Assembly: GCA_016215645.1 (NCBI GenBank)
Contig: JACRIX010000021.1
Location: forward strand, 46,027-110,026
From: Rhodocyclales bacterium
GTDB lineage: Bacteria > Pseudomonadota > Gammaproteobacteria > Burkholderiales > Rhodocyclaceae
Length of the DNA stretch: 64,000 bases
Direction of reading: 5' to 3'
Below, one piece after another: positions 21,836 through 32,078 of the stretch. Position numbers and translations under genes: made by a program. Position 1 is the first letter of the stretch; the number at the start of each line of letters is the position of its first letter. The notes under the pieces were generated by a model that was given only the letters and a program-made list of their open reading frames with translations, ran no database searches and was not told the DNA's origin.

Positions 21836-24139
21836 ATGCGCATCGTTTGCCTCGGGGGCGGCCCGGCCGGGCTCTATTTCGCCATCTTGATGAAGCAGGC
21901 CAATCCGGCCGCCGAAATCACGGTATTGGAGCGCAACCAGGCCGATAACACCTTTGGCTGGGGCATCGTTTTTTCCGACAAGACCATGGACGGCTTCCGC
22001 CAGGACGATCCCAAGGTCGTCGCCGAGATCGAGCGCAACTTCCATCACTGGGACAACGTCGACGTTTTTTTCAGGGAGCGGCGGATCACCTCCGGTGGCC
22101 ACGGCTTTTGCGGCATCGGGCGCCTCAAGCTGTTGCAGATCTTCCAGGCGCGTGCCCTCGAATTGGGCGTGTCGCTGAAGTTCGAGACCGAATTCAAGGA
22201 CCCCGATGATTACGCTCGGGAGTACGACCTGGTGATCGGCTCAGACGGTGTCAATTCCACCACCCGTGGCAAATACGAGGAGCACTTCAATCCGCGCATC
22301 GATGTGCGCAAGTGCCGATTCATCTGGCTGGGCACCAAGATGAAGCTGAATGCCTTCACGTTTGGCTTCAAGGAGACCGAGTGGGGCTGGTTCAACCTCC
22401 ATGCCTACCAGTTCAACGAAGAGTGGGCGACGTTCATTGTCGAGACGCCCGAGGAAACCTGGGTCAAGGCCGGCCTGGATCAGATGGAGCCCGACCAGTC
22501 GATTGCCTTCTGCGAAAAACTGTTTGCCGACATGTTGAACGGCGCCAGGCTGATTTCGAATGCGCGCCATTTGCGCGGTTCGGCGGTGTGGATCAAGTTC
22601 AATCGCGTGCTCTGCGAGCGCTGGTTCAAGGACAACATCATCCTGCTTGGCGATGCGGCACATACCGCGCACTTCACGATCGGTTCCGGCACCAAGCTGG
22701 CGATGGAGGATGCGCGCGCCCTGGTCAATGTCCTGATGAGCTCCGATGGCGACGTGCCGACGCGCCTGGCGCGCTACCAGTCCGAGCGCGAGATCGAGGC
22801 GCTCAAACTGCAAAGTGCCGCGCGCAACCGCATGACCTGGTTCGAGCATGTCGATCGCTATGTGCACATGGATCCGGACCAGTTCGCGTTTGCCGTGCTG
22901 ACGGGCAGCCAACGCGTGGGCCATGCCAACCAGAAGCTGCGCGACAAAAAGTACACGGATGACTTCGATCGCTGGTTTGCCGCACGCTGCGGTGTGACCA
23001 CGCCCCCGGGGGCGACCGCGGTACCGCCGATGTTTACGCCCTTCACGCTGCGCGGCATGCACTTGATCAACCGCGTCGTGGTCTCGCCGATGTGCACCTA
23101 TTCGGCGACGAACGGCCTGCCGGGTGATTTCCATTTCCAGCACTACACGGCGCGGGGCCTGGGCGGCGCGGCACTGGTGATGACGGAAATGTCCTGTGTC
23201 AGCCCGGAGGCCCGCATTTCCCCCGGTTGTGCCGGCATCTGGAATGACGAGCAAGTCACGGCCTGGCGACGCATCGTCGAGTTCGTTCACGCCAACAGCC
23301 AGGCCAGGATGGGCATGCAGATCGGTCACGCCGGACGCAAGGGATCGACCAAACTGGCCTGGGATGGCATCGACCAGCCGCTCGACGCGGGCAACTGGCC
23401 GTTGATATCGCCGTCACCCTTGCCCTATGTTGCCGGCGTCTCGCAGGTGCCGCGTGAAATGACCACCGCCGACATGGACAGGGTCAAGGCCGACTTTGTT
23501 GCCGCAACTCGGCGTGCCATCAGCGCCGACTTTGACCTGGTCGAATTCCACGCCGCGCACGGCTATCTGATGTCGTCCTTCATCTCGCCTCTGACGAACC
23601 AGCGCACGGATGAGTTCGGTGGCAGCCTGGAGAACCGCTGCCGCTATCCAATCGAGGTGTTCAAGGCGATGCGGGAAGCGTGGCCGCAGGACAAGCCGAT
23701 GTCGGTGCGGATTTCTGCCCACGACTGGGTACCCGGCGGCATCACGCCGGACGACGCCGTCGATGTGGCGCGCCTGTTCAAAGCTGCAGGTGCCGACATC
23801 GTGCATGTCTCGTCGGGTCAGGTGAGCAAGGATGAGGCGCCGATATACGGCCGCATGTTTCAGGTGCCCTTCTCCGATCAGATCCGCAATGAGCTGCATG
23901 TGCCGACCATTGCCGTCGGCAATATTTTCGAAGCCGATCATGTCAATACCATCATTGCCGCCGGCCGTGCCGATCTTTGCGCGCTGGCCCGTCCGCACCT
24001 GGCGGATCCGTCGTGGACATTGCACGCGGCGGCGGAGCAGGGCGTCAAGGATATTGTCTGGCCCAGGCCGTATCAGGGTGGCAAGGTACAACTGGAACGC
24101 AATCTGGAGCGGGCGGCGCAACTCGCGCTGGTGGCGTGA
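21836..24139 (+). CDS. Bifunctional salicylyl-CoA 5-hydroxylase / 2-aminobenzoyl-CoA monooxygenase-reductase type protein (FAD monooxygenase fused to Old Yellow Enzyme)
   Basis: N-terminus [49 protein letters not shown]-terminus [55 protein letters not shown]. Confidence 0.88.
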   Translation: MRIVCLGGGPAGLYFAILMKQANPAAEITVLERNQADNTFGWGIVFSDKTMDGFRQDDPKVVAEIERNFHHWDNVDVFFRERRITSGGHGFCGIGRLKLLQIFQARALELGVSLKFETEFKDPDDYAREYDLVIGSDGVNSTTRGKYEEHFNPRIDVRKCRFIWLGTKMKLNAFTFGFKETEWGWFNLHAYQFNEEWATFIVETPEETWVKAGLDQMEPDQSIAFCEKLFADMLNGARLISNARHLRGSAVWIKFNRVLCERWFKDNIILLGDAAHTAHFTIGSGTKLAMEDARALVNVLMSSDGDVPTRLARYQSEREIEALKLQSAARNRMTWFEHVDRYVHMDPDQFAFAVLTGSQRVGHANQKLRDKKYTDDFDRWFAARCGVTTPPGATAVPPMFTPFTLRGMHLINRVVVSPMCTYSATNGLPGDFHFQHYTARGLGGAALVMTEMSCVSPEARISPGCAGIWNDEQVTAWRRIVEFVHANSQARMGMQIGHAGRKGSTKLAWDGIDQPLDAGNWPLISPSPLPYVAGVSQVPREMTTADMDRVKADFVAATRRAISADFDLVEFHAAHGYLMSSFISPLTNQRTDEFGGSLENRCRYPIEVFKAMREAWPQDKPMSVRISAHDWVPGGITPDDAVDVARLFKAAGADIVHVSSGQVSKDEAPIYGRMFQVPFSDQIRNELHVPTIAVGNIFEADHVNTIIAAGRADLCALARPHLADPSWTLHAAAEQGVKDIVWPRPYQGGKVQLERNLERAAQLALVA
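23514..23535 (+). repeat. Dispersed 22-bp motif, copy 6
   Basis: GTGCCATCAGCGCCGACTTTGA; inside the OYE domain of the fused monooxygenase/reductase. Confidence 0.75.
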
Positions 24140-24176
24140 TCGGTCCGCATGGCCCCGGGGCGTCCAAGGAAAGATC

Positions 24177-24635
24177 ATGAAAACTGAACTGCAACAGGTG
24201 TATCCCGTCCCAGGATCCTCGGACGTCGAGCAAACATCGGCAAATCGGGTGTTGCAGCCGCCCAGCTGGGCGCCGCCCAAGGGCTACTCCAATGGCATCG
24301 AGGCACGCGGGCGGATCATTGCCGTGGGCGGCCAGATCGGCTGGGACAGCCATTGCCGTTTCCACACCAGCGATTTTGCCGGGCAGGCGCGGCAGGCGCT
24401 GGAAAATATCGTCGCGGTGCTGGCCGAGGCCGGTGGCCGGCCCGAGCACATCATCCGCATGACCTGGTACGTGGTGGATAAGCGTGAGTATCTGGCGGCA
24501 TATCCGCTGTTGGGCGGCGTCTACCGTGAGGTGATCGGGCGCAATTTTCCGGCGATGACGGCGGTGCAGGTTTCCGGGCTCATGGAAGATGCGGCGCGGG
24601 TCGAAATCGAGGCCACGGCCGTCATTCCGGACTGA
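24177..24635 (+). CDS. RidA family (YjgF/YER057c/UK114) protein
   Basis: YSNGIEARGRIIAVGGQIGWDS; QARQALENIVAVLAEAGGRPEHIIRMTWYVVDKREYLAAY. Confidence 0.85.
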   Translation: MKTELQQVYPVPGSSDVEQTSANRVLQPPSWAPPKGYSNGIEARGRIIAVGGQIGWDSHCRFHTSDFAGQARQALENIVAVLAEAGGRPEHIIRMTWYVVDKREYLAAYPLLGGVYREVIGRNFPAMTAVQVSGLMEDAARVEIEATAVIPD

Positions 24636-24694
24636 GTCCGTTTCTTGCGGGTCACGGCGGCGTGAAGCATCGTCGCCAGCGCTAAAATGCTGCG

Positions 24695-25564
24695 ATGAAA
24701 GCTTGCCGTTCCGAATTTTTCCAGGTGCGAAACCGGCGCCTGCACGTGCGCATCTGGGGTCCCGACGAAGCGCCGCCACTCTTCCTGGTGCATGGCTGGT
24801 GCGATGTCGCTGCGTCCTGGCAGTTCATGGTCGATGAACTGAAGCAGGAGTGGCGCGTGATCGCGCCGGATTGGCGCGGATTTGGATTATCGGAATGGAA
24901 CCAGGATGTGTATTGGTTTCCCGACTACATCGCCGATCTTGACGCCCTGCTGCTGCACTACTCGCCCCAGGATCCTGTTCGCCTCGTCGGCCACAGCCTG
25001 GGCGGCAACGCGGCCTGCATCTACGCGGGCATCCGGCCTGAGCGCATCGCCAAACTGGTCAATCTTGAAGGCCTGGGCCTGCGCCGCTACCAGCCCGAGG
25101 AAGTGGCGGAGCGCTACGCCAATTGGCTCGACCAGTTGCGCGATACGCCGTGCTTTCGCTCCTACCCGGACCGCAAGGCGTTTGCCGCTCGCTTGCAGAA
25201 GGAAAATCCGCGGCTGTCGGACGCGAAGGCCGCCTATCTGGCAGAGCATATGGGCGAGGACGATGGCGCTGGCGGTATCCATCTTGCTGCCGATCCCTTC
25301 CACCGCTGGGTCAATCCCATCATTTATCGGGTTGAGGAGGCGATGGCGTTGTGGCGGCGGGTAAGCGCGCCGGTGCTGTGGGTAACGGCGCCCGATTCCT
25401 ACGTCTTCAAGCAGTTGTTTGCGGTCGATTCCGACGAATACCGGACGCGCATCGCGTGCTTCAAGCAGATCCGCGAAGTGACAGTCGCCGAGTCGGGACA
25501 TAACCTGCACCATGACCAACCGGCGGAGGTAGCACGGCTGATCGAAGAGTTTCTTGCGCAATGA
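24695..25564 (+). CDS. Alpha/beta fold hydrolase
   Basis: LFLVHGWCDVAASWQFMVDEL; RLVGHSLGGNAACIYAG; catalytic ESGHNLHHDQP. Confidence 0.88.
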   Translation: MKACRSEFFQVRNRRLHVRIWGPDEAPPLFLVHGWCDVAASWQFMVDELKQEWRVIAPDWRGFGLSEWNQDVYWFPDYIADLDALLLHYSPQDPVRLVGHSLGGNAACIYAGIRPERIAKLVNLEGLGLRRYQPEEVAERYANWLDQLRDTPCFRSYPDRKAFAARLQKENPRLSDAKAAYLAEHMGEDDGAGGIHLAADPFHRWVNPIIYRVEEAMALWRRVSAPVLWVTAPDSYVFKQLFAVDSDEYRTRIACFKQIREVTVAESGHNLHHDQPAEVARLIEEFLAQ

Positions 25565-26400
25565 AGCCACTCAACGCCGACCTGCATTGCCACTCCACTG
25601 TCTCTGACGGGCTTCTGGCGCCCGCCGATGTCGTCCGGCGCGCACACGACAATGGCACGGAACTGCTCGCCCTGACCGACCACGATGAGCTGGGGGGGCT
25701 TGCCGAGGCGCGTGCCGCGGCAGCCGATCTGCAACTGAATTTCGTGAACGGCGTCGAGGTATCGATTTCCTGGGGCGACGATCAAACAGTACACGTGGTA
25801 GGGCTCGGTGTCGATCCGGACAATGCCGAGCTTGGCGCCGGACTCGAGCAGATCCGTAGCGGGCGCGATTCCCGTGCCGCACGCATGGCCGCCGAACTGG
25901 ACAAGGTCGGGATCCATGGCGCCTATGAAGGTGCTCTGCGGCATGTGAGCAATCCCGCGCTGATCAGCCGCGCGCATTTCGCGCGCTACATCGTTGAGTT
26001 GGGGCATGCCAGGGACGTCAAGTCGGTTTTCGATTTCTGGCTGGCGAAGGGCAAGCCCGGCTACGTGGATCATGCCTGGGCGACGCTTGAGGATGGGCTG
26101 CGCTGGATTCACGGGGCAGGTGGCATTGCCGTCATCGCTCACCCCGGGCGCTACCGTCTGTCGAAAGCAGAGCGCCTGGAGTTGTTCGGCGCCTTTCGCG
26201 ATCTGGGTGGACAGGGAATCGAAGTGATATCCGGTGCCCACAAGGATGACGAGGTCGCCGAGTTCGCCCGGATTGCCCGACAATTCGGGTTTCTGGCCTC
26301 GCGCGCGTCCGATTTTCATGGTCCTGGCGAAAGCTGGATCGACATTGGCAAGCTTTCGAACCTGCCGGAGGATTTGACGCCCGTTTGGTCCCGGTTCTGA
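25561..26400 (+). CDS. PHP-domain phosphatase, RNase AM / 3',5'-nucleoside bisphosphate phosphatase type
   Basis: NADLHCHSTVSDGLLAPADVVRRAHDNGTELLALTDHDELGGLAEA. Confidence 0.87.
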   Translation: MKPLNADLHCHSTVSDGLLAPADVVRRAHDNGTELLALTDHDELGGLAEARAAAADLQLNFVNGVEVSISWGDDQTVHVVGLGVDPDNAELGAGLEQIRSGRDSRAARMAAELDKVGIHGAYEGALRHVSNPALISRAHFARYIVELGHARDVKSVFDFWLAKGKPGYVDHAWATLEDGLRWIHGAGGIAVIAHPGRYRLSKAERLELFGAFRDLGGQGIEVISGAHKDDEVAEFARIARQFGFLASRASDFHGPGESWIDIGKLSNLPEDLTPVWSRF

Positions 26401-26490
26401 TTTCCTGGCGTTTCCCCTGAGATTCACTGGCCCTGTGGCACGCCGGGCCGGTAAAATATCCGTTTTGGCTGTCCGCAGTCCGAATCCCGC

Positions 26491-27117
26491 ATGGCCCAGC
26501 TTTTTCAACTCCATCCCGACCATCCGCAACCCCGTCTGATCAAGCAGGCGGCGGAGATTGCGCGCAGTGGCGGGCTGATTGCGCTGCCCACCGACTCCGC
26601 CTATTCGCTGGCCGGTGTTGCAGGCTATGCGCCCTTGCTCGACCGGATCCGACGGATTCGCGGGGTCGATGAACGTCACCATTTCACCCTGATGTGCCGC
26701 GATCTTTCCGAGATCGCCACCTATGCCCGGGTGGACAACAGCCAGTATCGCCTGCTCAAGGCCGTGACCCCCGGTGCCTACACCTTCATTCTTGAGGGCA
26801 CGCGCGAACTGCCACGGCGTCTGTTGCACCCCAAGCGCAAGACGATCGGTCTGCGGGTGCCGAATTCGGCGATAGCGCTGGCCTTGCTTGAGGAACTGAA
26901 CGAGCCTTTGCTGACATCGACGCTTATCCTGCCTGATGAGGATGTGCCCCTGACGGACGCTGACGACATCCGCGCGCGGCTGGAAAAGCAGGTCGACCTG
27001 ATCATCGATGCGGGCCAGTGCGGTATCGCCATGACCACCATCATCAATCTCACCGGTGCGGAGCCGGAACTGGTGCGGGCCGGCCAGGGGCCGCTGGAAC
27101 CCTTCGGGCTGGCCTAG
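26491..27117 (+). CDS. L-threonylcarbamoyladenylate synthase family (Sua5/YciO/YrdC)
   Basis: AAEIARSGGLIALPTDSAYSLAGVAG; FTLMCRDLSEIATYA; KRKTIGLRVPNSAIALALLEELNEPLLTSTL. Confidence 0.88.
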   Translation: MAQLFQLHPDHPQPRLIKQAAEIARSGGLIALPTDSAYSLAGVAGYAPLLDRIRRIRGVDERHHFTLMCRDLSEIATYARVDNSQYRLLKAVTPGAYTFILEGTRELPRRLLHPKRKTIGLRVPNSAIALALLEELNEPLLTSTLILPDEDVPLTDADDIRARLEKQVDLIIDAGQCGIAMTTIINLTGAEPELVRAGQGPLEPFGLA

Positions 27118-27144
27118 GCCGGTCTGTTAAAATCGGTCCCCTCC

Positions 27145-27783
27145 ATGAACGTCATCCAGACGCTGGCGATTTCCGCCTTGCCGATCATTTTCGCGATCAC
27201 CCTGCACGAGGCGGCCCACGGCTACGCAGCGCGGCATTTTGGCGATCCCACGGCCTGGCAGATGGGGCGCATCAGCCTGAATCCCCTGCGCCACGTCGAT
27301 CTGGTAGGCACCATCATTGTCCCGGCAGTGATGTTATTTTCGACAGGATTTTTGTTCGGATGGGCCAAACCGGTACCCGTAAATTTCGGCAATCTTCGAA
27401 GGCCAAAGCAGGACATGCTGTGGGTGGCCGCGGCAGGCCCTGCTGCGAATTTGATGATGGCGATTGGGTGGGCACTATTCTTGAAGCTAGTAGCGGTTTT
27501 GCCTGATCTTGGCTATTCCGAAGCCATGCGAGCGATGGGCTGGTGGGGTATCAGAATCAATGGCTCGCTGATGCTGCTAAATTTGTTGCCATTGCCGCCA
27601 TTGGACGGTGGACGAATTGTGGTGAGTTTGTTGCCATCACGTGCGGCCTGGAAGTTTGCGCAACTTGAGCCATATGGCTTGTTCATCCTGATAGGAATGC
27701 TGTATTTCCGTATTTTGGACATGATCTTGGCGCCACTGTTTGATATCTATATCGCCCTGCTACGGGCTTCTATTGGTTTTTAA
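27145..27783 (+). CDS. Site-2 protease family (M50) membrane metalloprotease
   Basis: AITLHEAAHGYAARHFGDPTAWQMGRISLNPLRHVDLVGTI; LNLLPLPPLDGGRI. Confidence 0.92.
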   Translation: MNVIQTLAISALPIIFAITLHEAAHGYAARHFGDPTAWQMGRISLNPLRHVDLVGTIIVPAVMLFSTGFLFGWAKPVPVNFGNLRRPKQDMLWVAAAGPAANLMMAIGWALFLKLVAVLPDLGYSEAMRAMGWWGIRINGSLMLLNLLPLPPLDGGRIVVSLLPSRAAWKFAQLEPYGLFILIGMLYFRILDMILAPLFDIYIALLRASIGF

Positions 27784-27785
27784 CC

Positions 27786-28988
27786 ATGTACGCTGAAAAA
27801 GTTCTTTCCGGCATGCGCCCCACCGGGCGCCTCCACCTCGGCCACTATCATGGCGTCCTGGCCAATTGGGTCAAGCTGCAGCACGAGTTTCCCTGCCTGT
27901 TCTTCGTCGCCGACTGGCACGCGCTGACCACGGCCTATGACGAGCCGGGCACCATCACCGACAACGCCATGGAGATGGTCATCGACTGGCTGGCGGCCGG
28001 CGTCGATCCCTCGCAGGCGACGATCTTCATTCAGTCCAAGGTGCCGGAGCACGCCGAACTGCATCTGCTGCTGTCGATGATGACCCCGCTGGGCTGGCTG
28101 GAGCGCGTGCCGACCTACAAGGATCAGCAGGAAAAGCTGACCCACAAGGACCTCACGACCTACGGTTTCCTCGGTTACCCGCTGCTGCAGGCCGCCGACA
28201 TCCTGATTTATCGGGCCAACCAGGTGCCGGTTGGCGAAGACCAGGTGCCGCACGTTGAATTCACCCGCGAAATCGCCCGGCGTTTCAATCACCTCTACGG
28301 CCGCGAGCCTGGTTTCGAGGACAAGGCACGCGAGGCGGTGAAAAAGCTGGGCAGCAAGCGCGCCAAGCTCTATGACGAGCTTCGCAACCGTTACCAGGAG
28401 AAGGGTGAGGATGCGGCGCTGGAGCAGGCCCATGAACTGCTCAACGAGGCGCAGAGCCTGTCGCACGGCGATCGCGAGCGTCTGTTCGGCTGGCTCGAAG
28501 GCACGCGCAAGATGATCCTGGTCGAACCCGACGCCCTGCTGACCGACGCCTCGCGCATGCCGGGCCTGGACGGTCAGAAGATGTCCAAGTCTTACGGCAA
28601 CACGATCACCTTGCGCGAGGACGCGGACTCGGTCACCAAGAAAATTCGCACCATGCAGACCGATCCGGCCCGCGTGCGGCGTACCGATGCGGGCGATCCG
28701 GAAAAATGCCCGGTCTGGCAGTTCCATGTGATCTATTCCGGCGAGGACGTGAAGATCTGGGTGCAGGCGGGATGTCGCAGTGCCGGCATCGGTTGCATCG
28801 AGTGCAAGCAACCGGTGATCGATGCCGTGCTGCGCGAGCAGGAGCCGATGCGCGAGCGGGCACAGATGTACGTCGATGATCCGCAGTTGGTCCGCAACAT
28901 CATTGCCGACGGCTGCGAAAAGGCGCGCAAACTGGCGCAGGACACCATGCGCGACGTGCGTGACGCGATCGGACTGAGCTACCCATGA
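27786..28988 (+). CDS. trpS: Tryptophan--tRNA ligase
   Basis: VLSGMRPTGRLHLGHYHGVLANWVKLQ; DGQKMSKSYGNTI. Confidence 0.96.
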   Translation: MYAEKVLSGMRPTGRLHLGHYHGVLANWVKLQHEFPCLFFVADWHALTTAYDEPGTITDNAMEMVIDWLAAGVDPSQATIFIQSKVPEHAELHLLLSMMTPLGWLERVPTYKDQQEKLTHKDLTTYGFLGYPLLQAADILIYRANQVPVGEDQVPHVEFTREIARRFNHLYGREPGFEDKAREAVKKLGSKRAKLYDELRNRYQEKGEDAALEQAHELLNEAQSLSHGDRERLFGWLEGTRKMILVEPDALLTDASRMPGLDGQKMSKSYGNTITLREDADSVTKKIRTMQTDPARVRRTDAGDPEKCPVWQFHVIYSGEDVKIWVQAGCRSAGIGCIECKQPVIDAVLREQEPMRERAQMYVDDPQLVRNIIADGCEKARKLAQDTMRDVRDAIGLSYP

Positions 28989-29854
28989 GCGAGCCCCAGG
29001 CTTTGGACGTGCAATCGTCGATGCCAGGCATCGCGGTCGCCGTGCTGCCAGCGCCGACTCTTGATGCCCATGAGCCGCACCTGCCCAAGGTGTATGGCGA
29101 GATCATGGCGCAAATGCCGCGCGACCTCTACATCCCGCCGGACGCCCTGGAAATCATCCTCGATTCCTTCGAAGGCCCGCTGGATCTGCTGCTTTACTTG
29201 ATCCGCCGCGCCAACATCAACGTCCTCGACATTCCGATGGCGCCGCTGACCGCGCAGTACCTTGTCTACGTCGAGGCCATGCGCAAGGGCAATCTGGAAC
29301 TCGCCGCCGAGTACCTGCTGATGGCGGCGATGCTGATCGAAATCAAATCGCGCATGCTGTTGCCGCGCCCGCCCAAGGCGGAAAACGGCGAGCCCGAGGA
29401 CCCGCGTGCGGAACTGGTGCGCCGCCTGATCGAGTACGAGCGCATGAAAGCCTCCGCCGCGCGCCTGGACGAAATGCCGCAAGTCGGTCGTGATTACGAA
29501 TGGATCACTGTCTGGATCGCCGACAAAATCATTGAGCGCCAGCCGGAAGTCAGCCTGAATGACCTTCAGATCGCCTGGCTGTCGCTGATGAAGCAGGCGC
29601 GTGTGCATCAACACCACAAGATCCATCGCGAAGAGCTCTCCGTGCGCGAACACATGAGCATCATCCTGCGCCGCTTGCAGGGCGGCGGCTATGTCCTGTT
29701 CGAGCAGCTCTTTGATCAATCGCTTGGCGCACAGGGCCTGGTGGTGAGCTTTCTGGCGCTGCTGGAACTGGCGCGTGAATCGCTGATCGAACTGACCCAG
29801 AACGAGGCCATGGCCCCGATTTACGCAAGGTTGCCCGATGCTTCAGCTCTATAA
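28985..29854 (+). CDS. scpA: Segregation and condensation protein A
   Basis: [34 protein letters not shown]. Confidence 0.94.
   Translation: MSEPQALDVQSSMPGIAVAVLPAPTLDAHEPHLPKVYGEIMAQMPRDLYIPPDALEIILDSFEGPLDLLLYLIRRANINVLDIPMAPLTAQYLVYVEAMRKGNLELAAEYLLMAAMLIEIKSRMLLPRPPKAENGEPEDPRAELVRRLIEYERMKASAARLDEMPQVGRDYEWITVWIADKIIERQPEVSLNDLQIAWLSLMKQARVHQHHKIHREELSVREHMSIILRRLQGGGYVLFEQLFDQSLGAQGLVVSFLALLELARESLIELTQNEAMAPIYARLPDASAL
29042..29063 (+). repeat. Dispersed 22-bp motif, copy 7
   Basis: GTGCTGCCAGCGCCGACTCTTG; ScpA N-terminal extension. Confidence 0.85.
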
Positions 29855-30542
29855 ACCCGAAGACTACAAGCGCGTGCTGGAAACCGCGCTGCTGGTCGCC
29901 AGCGAACCGCTGCCCCTGGCCGAACTGAAAAAGCTGTTCGACCAGGAGTTCGACGACGACACTTGGCGCAGCCTGCTCGACGACCTGCGGCGGGACTGGG
30001 CGGATCGTGGCGTGGAACTGGTGCAGTTGTCTTCCGGCTGGCGCTTCCAGAGTCGGCCCGAATACCAGTTCTACATCGATCGCCTGAAAAACGAAAAGCC
30101 GCCCAAGTATTCGCGCGCGGTCATGGAAACCTTGGCGATCATTGCGTACCGCCAGCCGGTCACGCGCGGCGATATCGAGGATGTGCGCGGTGTGGCGGTG
30201 TCGCCGAATATCCTCAAGACCCTCGAAGGGCGCGGCTGGATCGACGCCGTTGGGCATCGGGATGCTCCCGGCCGTCCGGCGCTGTATGCCACGACCCGCA
30301 GGTTCCTCGACGATCTCGGCCTGCGCAGCCTGGCCGAATTGCCGCCATTGACCGAAATTGAAAAGGTGATCGACCTTGGACAAACCACACTCGCCGAAAC
30401 CTCCCCGGTCCGGCCGCCGGTCGTCGCCAGCTCGGACGCCTTCGGAACCACAGGAGAGCCGACGCAGCGCACCGCAGAAGGCCAGCTCGACCTCGTCGCC
30501 GTCGCCGCGCAAGGAAGCGAGCCGATCCAGCCGCAAGGCTAG
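29838..30542 (+). CDS. scpB: Segregation and condensation protein B
   Basis: [51 protein letters not shown]. Confidence 0.94.
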   Translation: MLQLYKPEDYKRVLETALLVASEPLPLAELKKLFDQEFDDDTWRSLLDDLRRDWADRGVELVQLSSGWRFQSRPEYQFYIDRLKNEKPPKYSRAVMETLAIIAYRQPVTRGDIEDVRGVAVSPNILKTLEGRGWIDAVGHRDAPGRPALYATTRRFLDDLGLRSLAELPPLTEIEKVIDLGQTTLAETSPVRPPVVASSDAFGTTGEPTQRTAEGQLDLVAVAAQGSEPIQPQG

Positions 30543-31491
30543 CCCCTTCCGCCCCTCGCAGGCGACGATTCGGGCCGCCGAGGAAGGCCGCCGCAAGGCA
30601 AGCGCAGCTGCGCCAGGGACGGGGCAGGGCAAGCGCGCCGGCCCGGTCTTCATCGATCCGCCGAAACTTCACAAGGCGCTGGCCGATGCCGGGTTCGGTT
30701 CGCGCCGGGAACTGGAAGAATGGATTCTCGCCGGCCGTGTCAGCGTCAATGGCGAGCCGGCGCACGTGGGCCAGCGTGTCGGTCCGACCGACCGGATCCG
30801 GGTCAATGGCAAACTGGTGCAACTCAAGTTCCAGCAGCGCCTGCCGCGCGTGCTGGTGTATCACAAGCCCGAGGGCGAGATCGTCTCGCGGGATGATCCT
30901 GCGGGACGTCCGAGTGTCTTTGGCAAGCTGCCGCGCCTGAAGAGCGGGCGCTGGATCTCCATCGGCCGGCTGGATTTCAATTCCTGCGGCCTCCTGTTGT
31001 TCACCAACGACGGCAGTCTCGCCAATCGCATGATGCATCCGCGCTACGCGATCGAACGCGAATACGCCGTGCGCGTGCTGGGCGAAGCCAGCCCGGAAGT
31101 GATCGAGCGACTTCGCCTGGGAATTGAGCTGGAAGACGGCCTGGCAACGTTCATCCATTTTTTCGAAGGTGGTGGCGAAGGTGCCAATCACTGGTACCGG
31201 GTCACCCTGGCCGAAGGTCGAAATCGCGAGGTGCGCCGCATGTTCGAGGCGGTCGGCCTCACGGTCAGCCGACTGATGCGCGTGCGCTATGGCCCCGTGC
31301 ATTTGTCTCCCCGACTCAAGCGCGGTCAAAGCCTCGATCTTGAGGCGTCGGAAGTGCAGGCGCTGCTGAAGCTGTTGCCACCCGGTCACAAGACAACGCC
31401 GGCCGGCGGAGAAGCGGATTCGGCCCCTGAATTGTTCGACGATGATCTTCTCGGGGACGACAGCGATCGATTTGATTCGCCTGAGGAATAA
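30376..31491 (+). CDS. rluB: 23S rRNA pseudouridine synthase, RluB-type
   Basis: [74 protein letters not shown] start assumed at 30376. Confidence 0.88.
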   Translation: MDKPHSPKPPRSGRRSSPARTPSEPQESRRSAPQKASSTSSPSPRKEASRSSRKASPFRPSQATIRAAEEGRRKASAAAPGTGQGKRAGPVFIDPPKLHKALADAGFGSRRELEEWILAGRVSVNGEPAHVGQRVGPTDRIRVNGKLVQLKFQQRLPRVLVYHKPEGEIVSRDDPAGRPSVFGKLPRLKSGRWISIGRLDFNSCGLLLFTNDGSLANRMMHPRYAIEREYAVRVLGEASPEVIERLRLGIELEDGLATFIHFFEGGGEGANHWYRVTLAEGRNREVRRMFEAVGLTVSRLMRVRYGPVHLSPRLKRGQSLDLEASEVQALLKLLPPGHKTTPAGGEADSAPELFDDDLLGDDSDRFDSPEE

Positions 31492-31494
31492 GGC

Positions 31495-31506
31495 CTCTGG
31501 TATAAT
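31495..31506 (+). promoter_or_regulatory. Extended -10 promoter element upstream of rimP-nusA-infB
   Basis: TGGTATAAT (TGnTATAAT) about 92 bp before the rimP ATG; no convincing -35. Confidence 0.5.
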
Positions 31507-31546
31507 CGCTGGGCTTCGGTAGGTGCCGTCCTCGGAAGAGACAAGG

Positions 31547-31574
31547 AATGGGCTTTTCAGCCCATTTTCTATTT
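31547..31574 (+). terminator. Leader attenuator/terminator hairpin upstream of rimP
   Basis: aatgggct-tttc-agcccatt perfect 8-bp stem followed by ttctattt, between the promoter and the rimP ATG. Confidence 0.6.
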
Positions 31575-31597
31575 GTGCGATGTACTTGTGAGTGTGA

Positions 31598-32059
31598 ATG
31601 CAACTGATTGATTTGATTGAGACCACTGTCAATGGTTTGGGCTACGAACTGGTTGAGTTTGAAACCAGTCCAAGGGCTCGCCTGTTGCGCGTCTTCATCG
31701 ATCGGCCGGAATCGGAAGCCATGCAAAAAAGTACGATCGGCGTCGATGACTGCGCGATCGTCAGCAATCAGTTGACCCGTGTGTTCACCGTCGAAAACGT
31801 CGATTTCGATCGCCTCGAAGTGTCCTCACCGGGTCTCGACCGTCCCTTGGTGAAAGCAGCCGATTTCCGCCGTTTTGCTGGCCAGGAAGTCCAGTTGAAG
31901 CTGCGCGTGCCCTTGGGCAATCAGCGCAATTTCAGCGGGGTTCTCGAAGGACTGGATGAAACAGGCGACACAGAGACCGTCTGCCTGCGGGTAAATGAAA
32001 CACAGCATCGTTTTGCGCTCGACAACATCGATCGCGCACGACTGGTGCCGAAGTTCTGA
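31598..32059 (+). CDS. rimP: Ribosome maturation factor RimP
   Basis: [46 protein letters not shown]. Confidence 0.95.
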   Translation: MQLIDLIETTVNGLGYELVEFETSPRARLLRVFIDRPESEAMQKSTIGVDDCAIVSNQLTRVFTVENVDFDRLEVSSPGLDRPLVKAADFRRFAGQEVQLKLRVPLGNQRNFSGVLEGLDETGDTETVCLRVNETQHRFALDNIDRARLVPKF

Positions 32060-32078
32060 CAAATGCTGGAGACCTGAA

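Noticed and set aside
22241-23329. 362-aa minus ORF opposite the fused monooxygenase
   Set aside because: Antisense shadow with typical His/Arg/Gln-rich composition.
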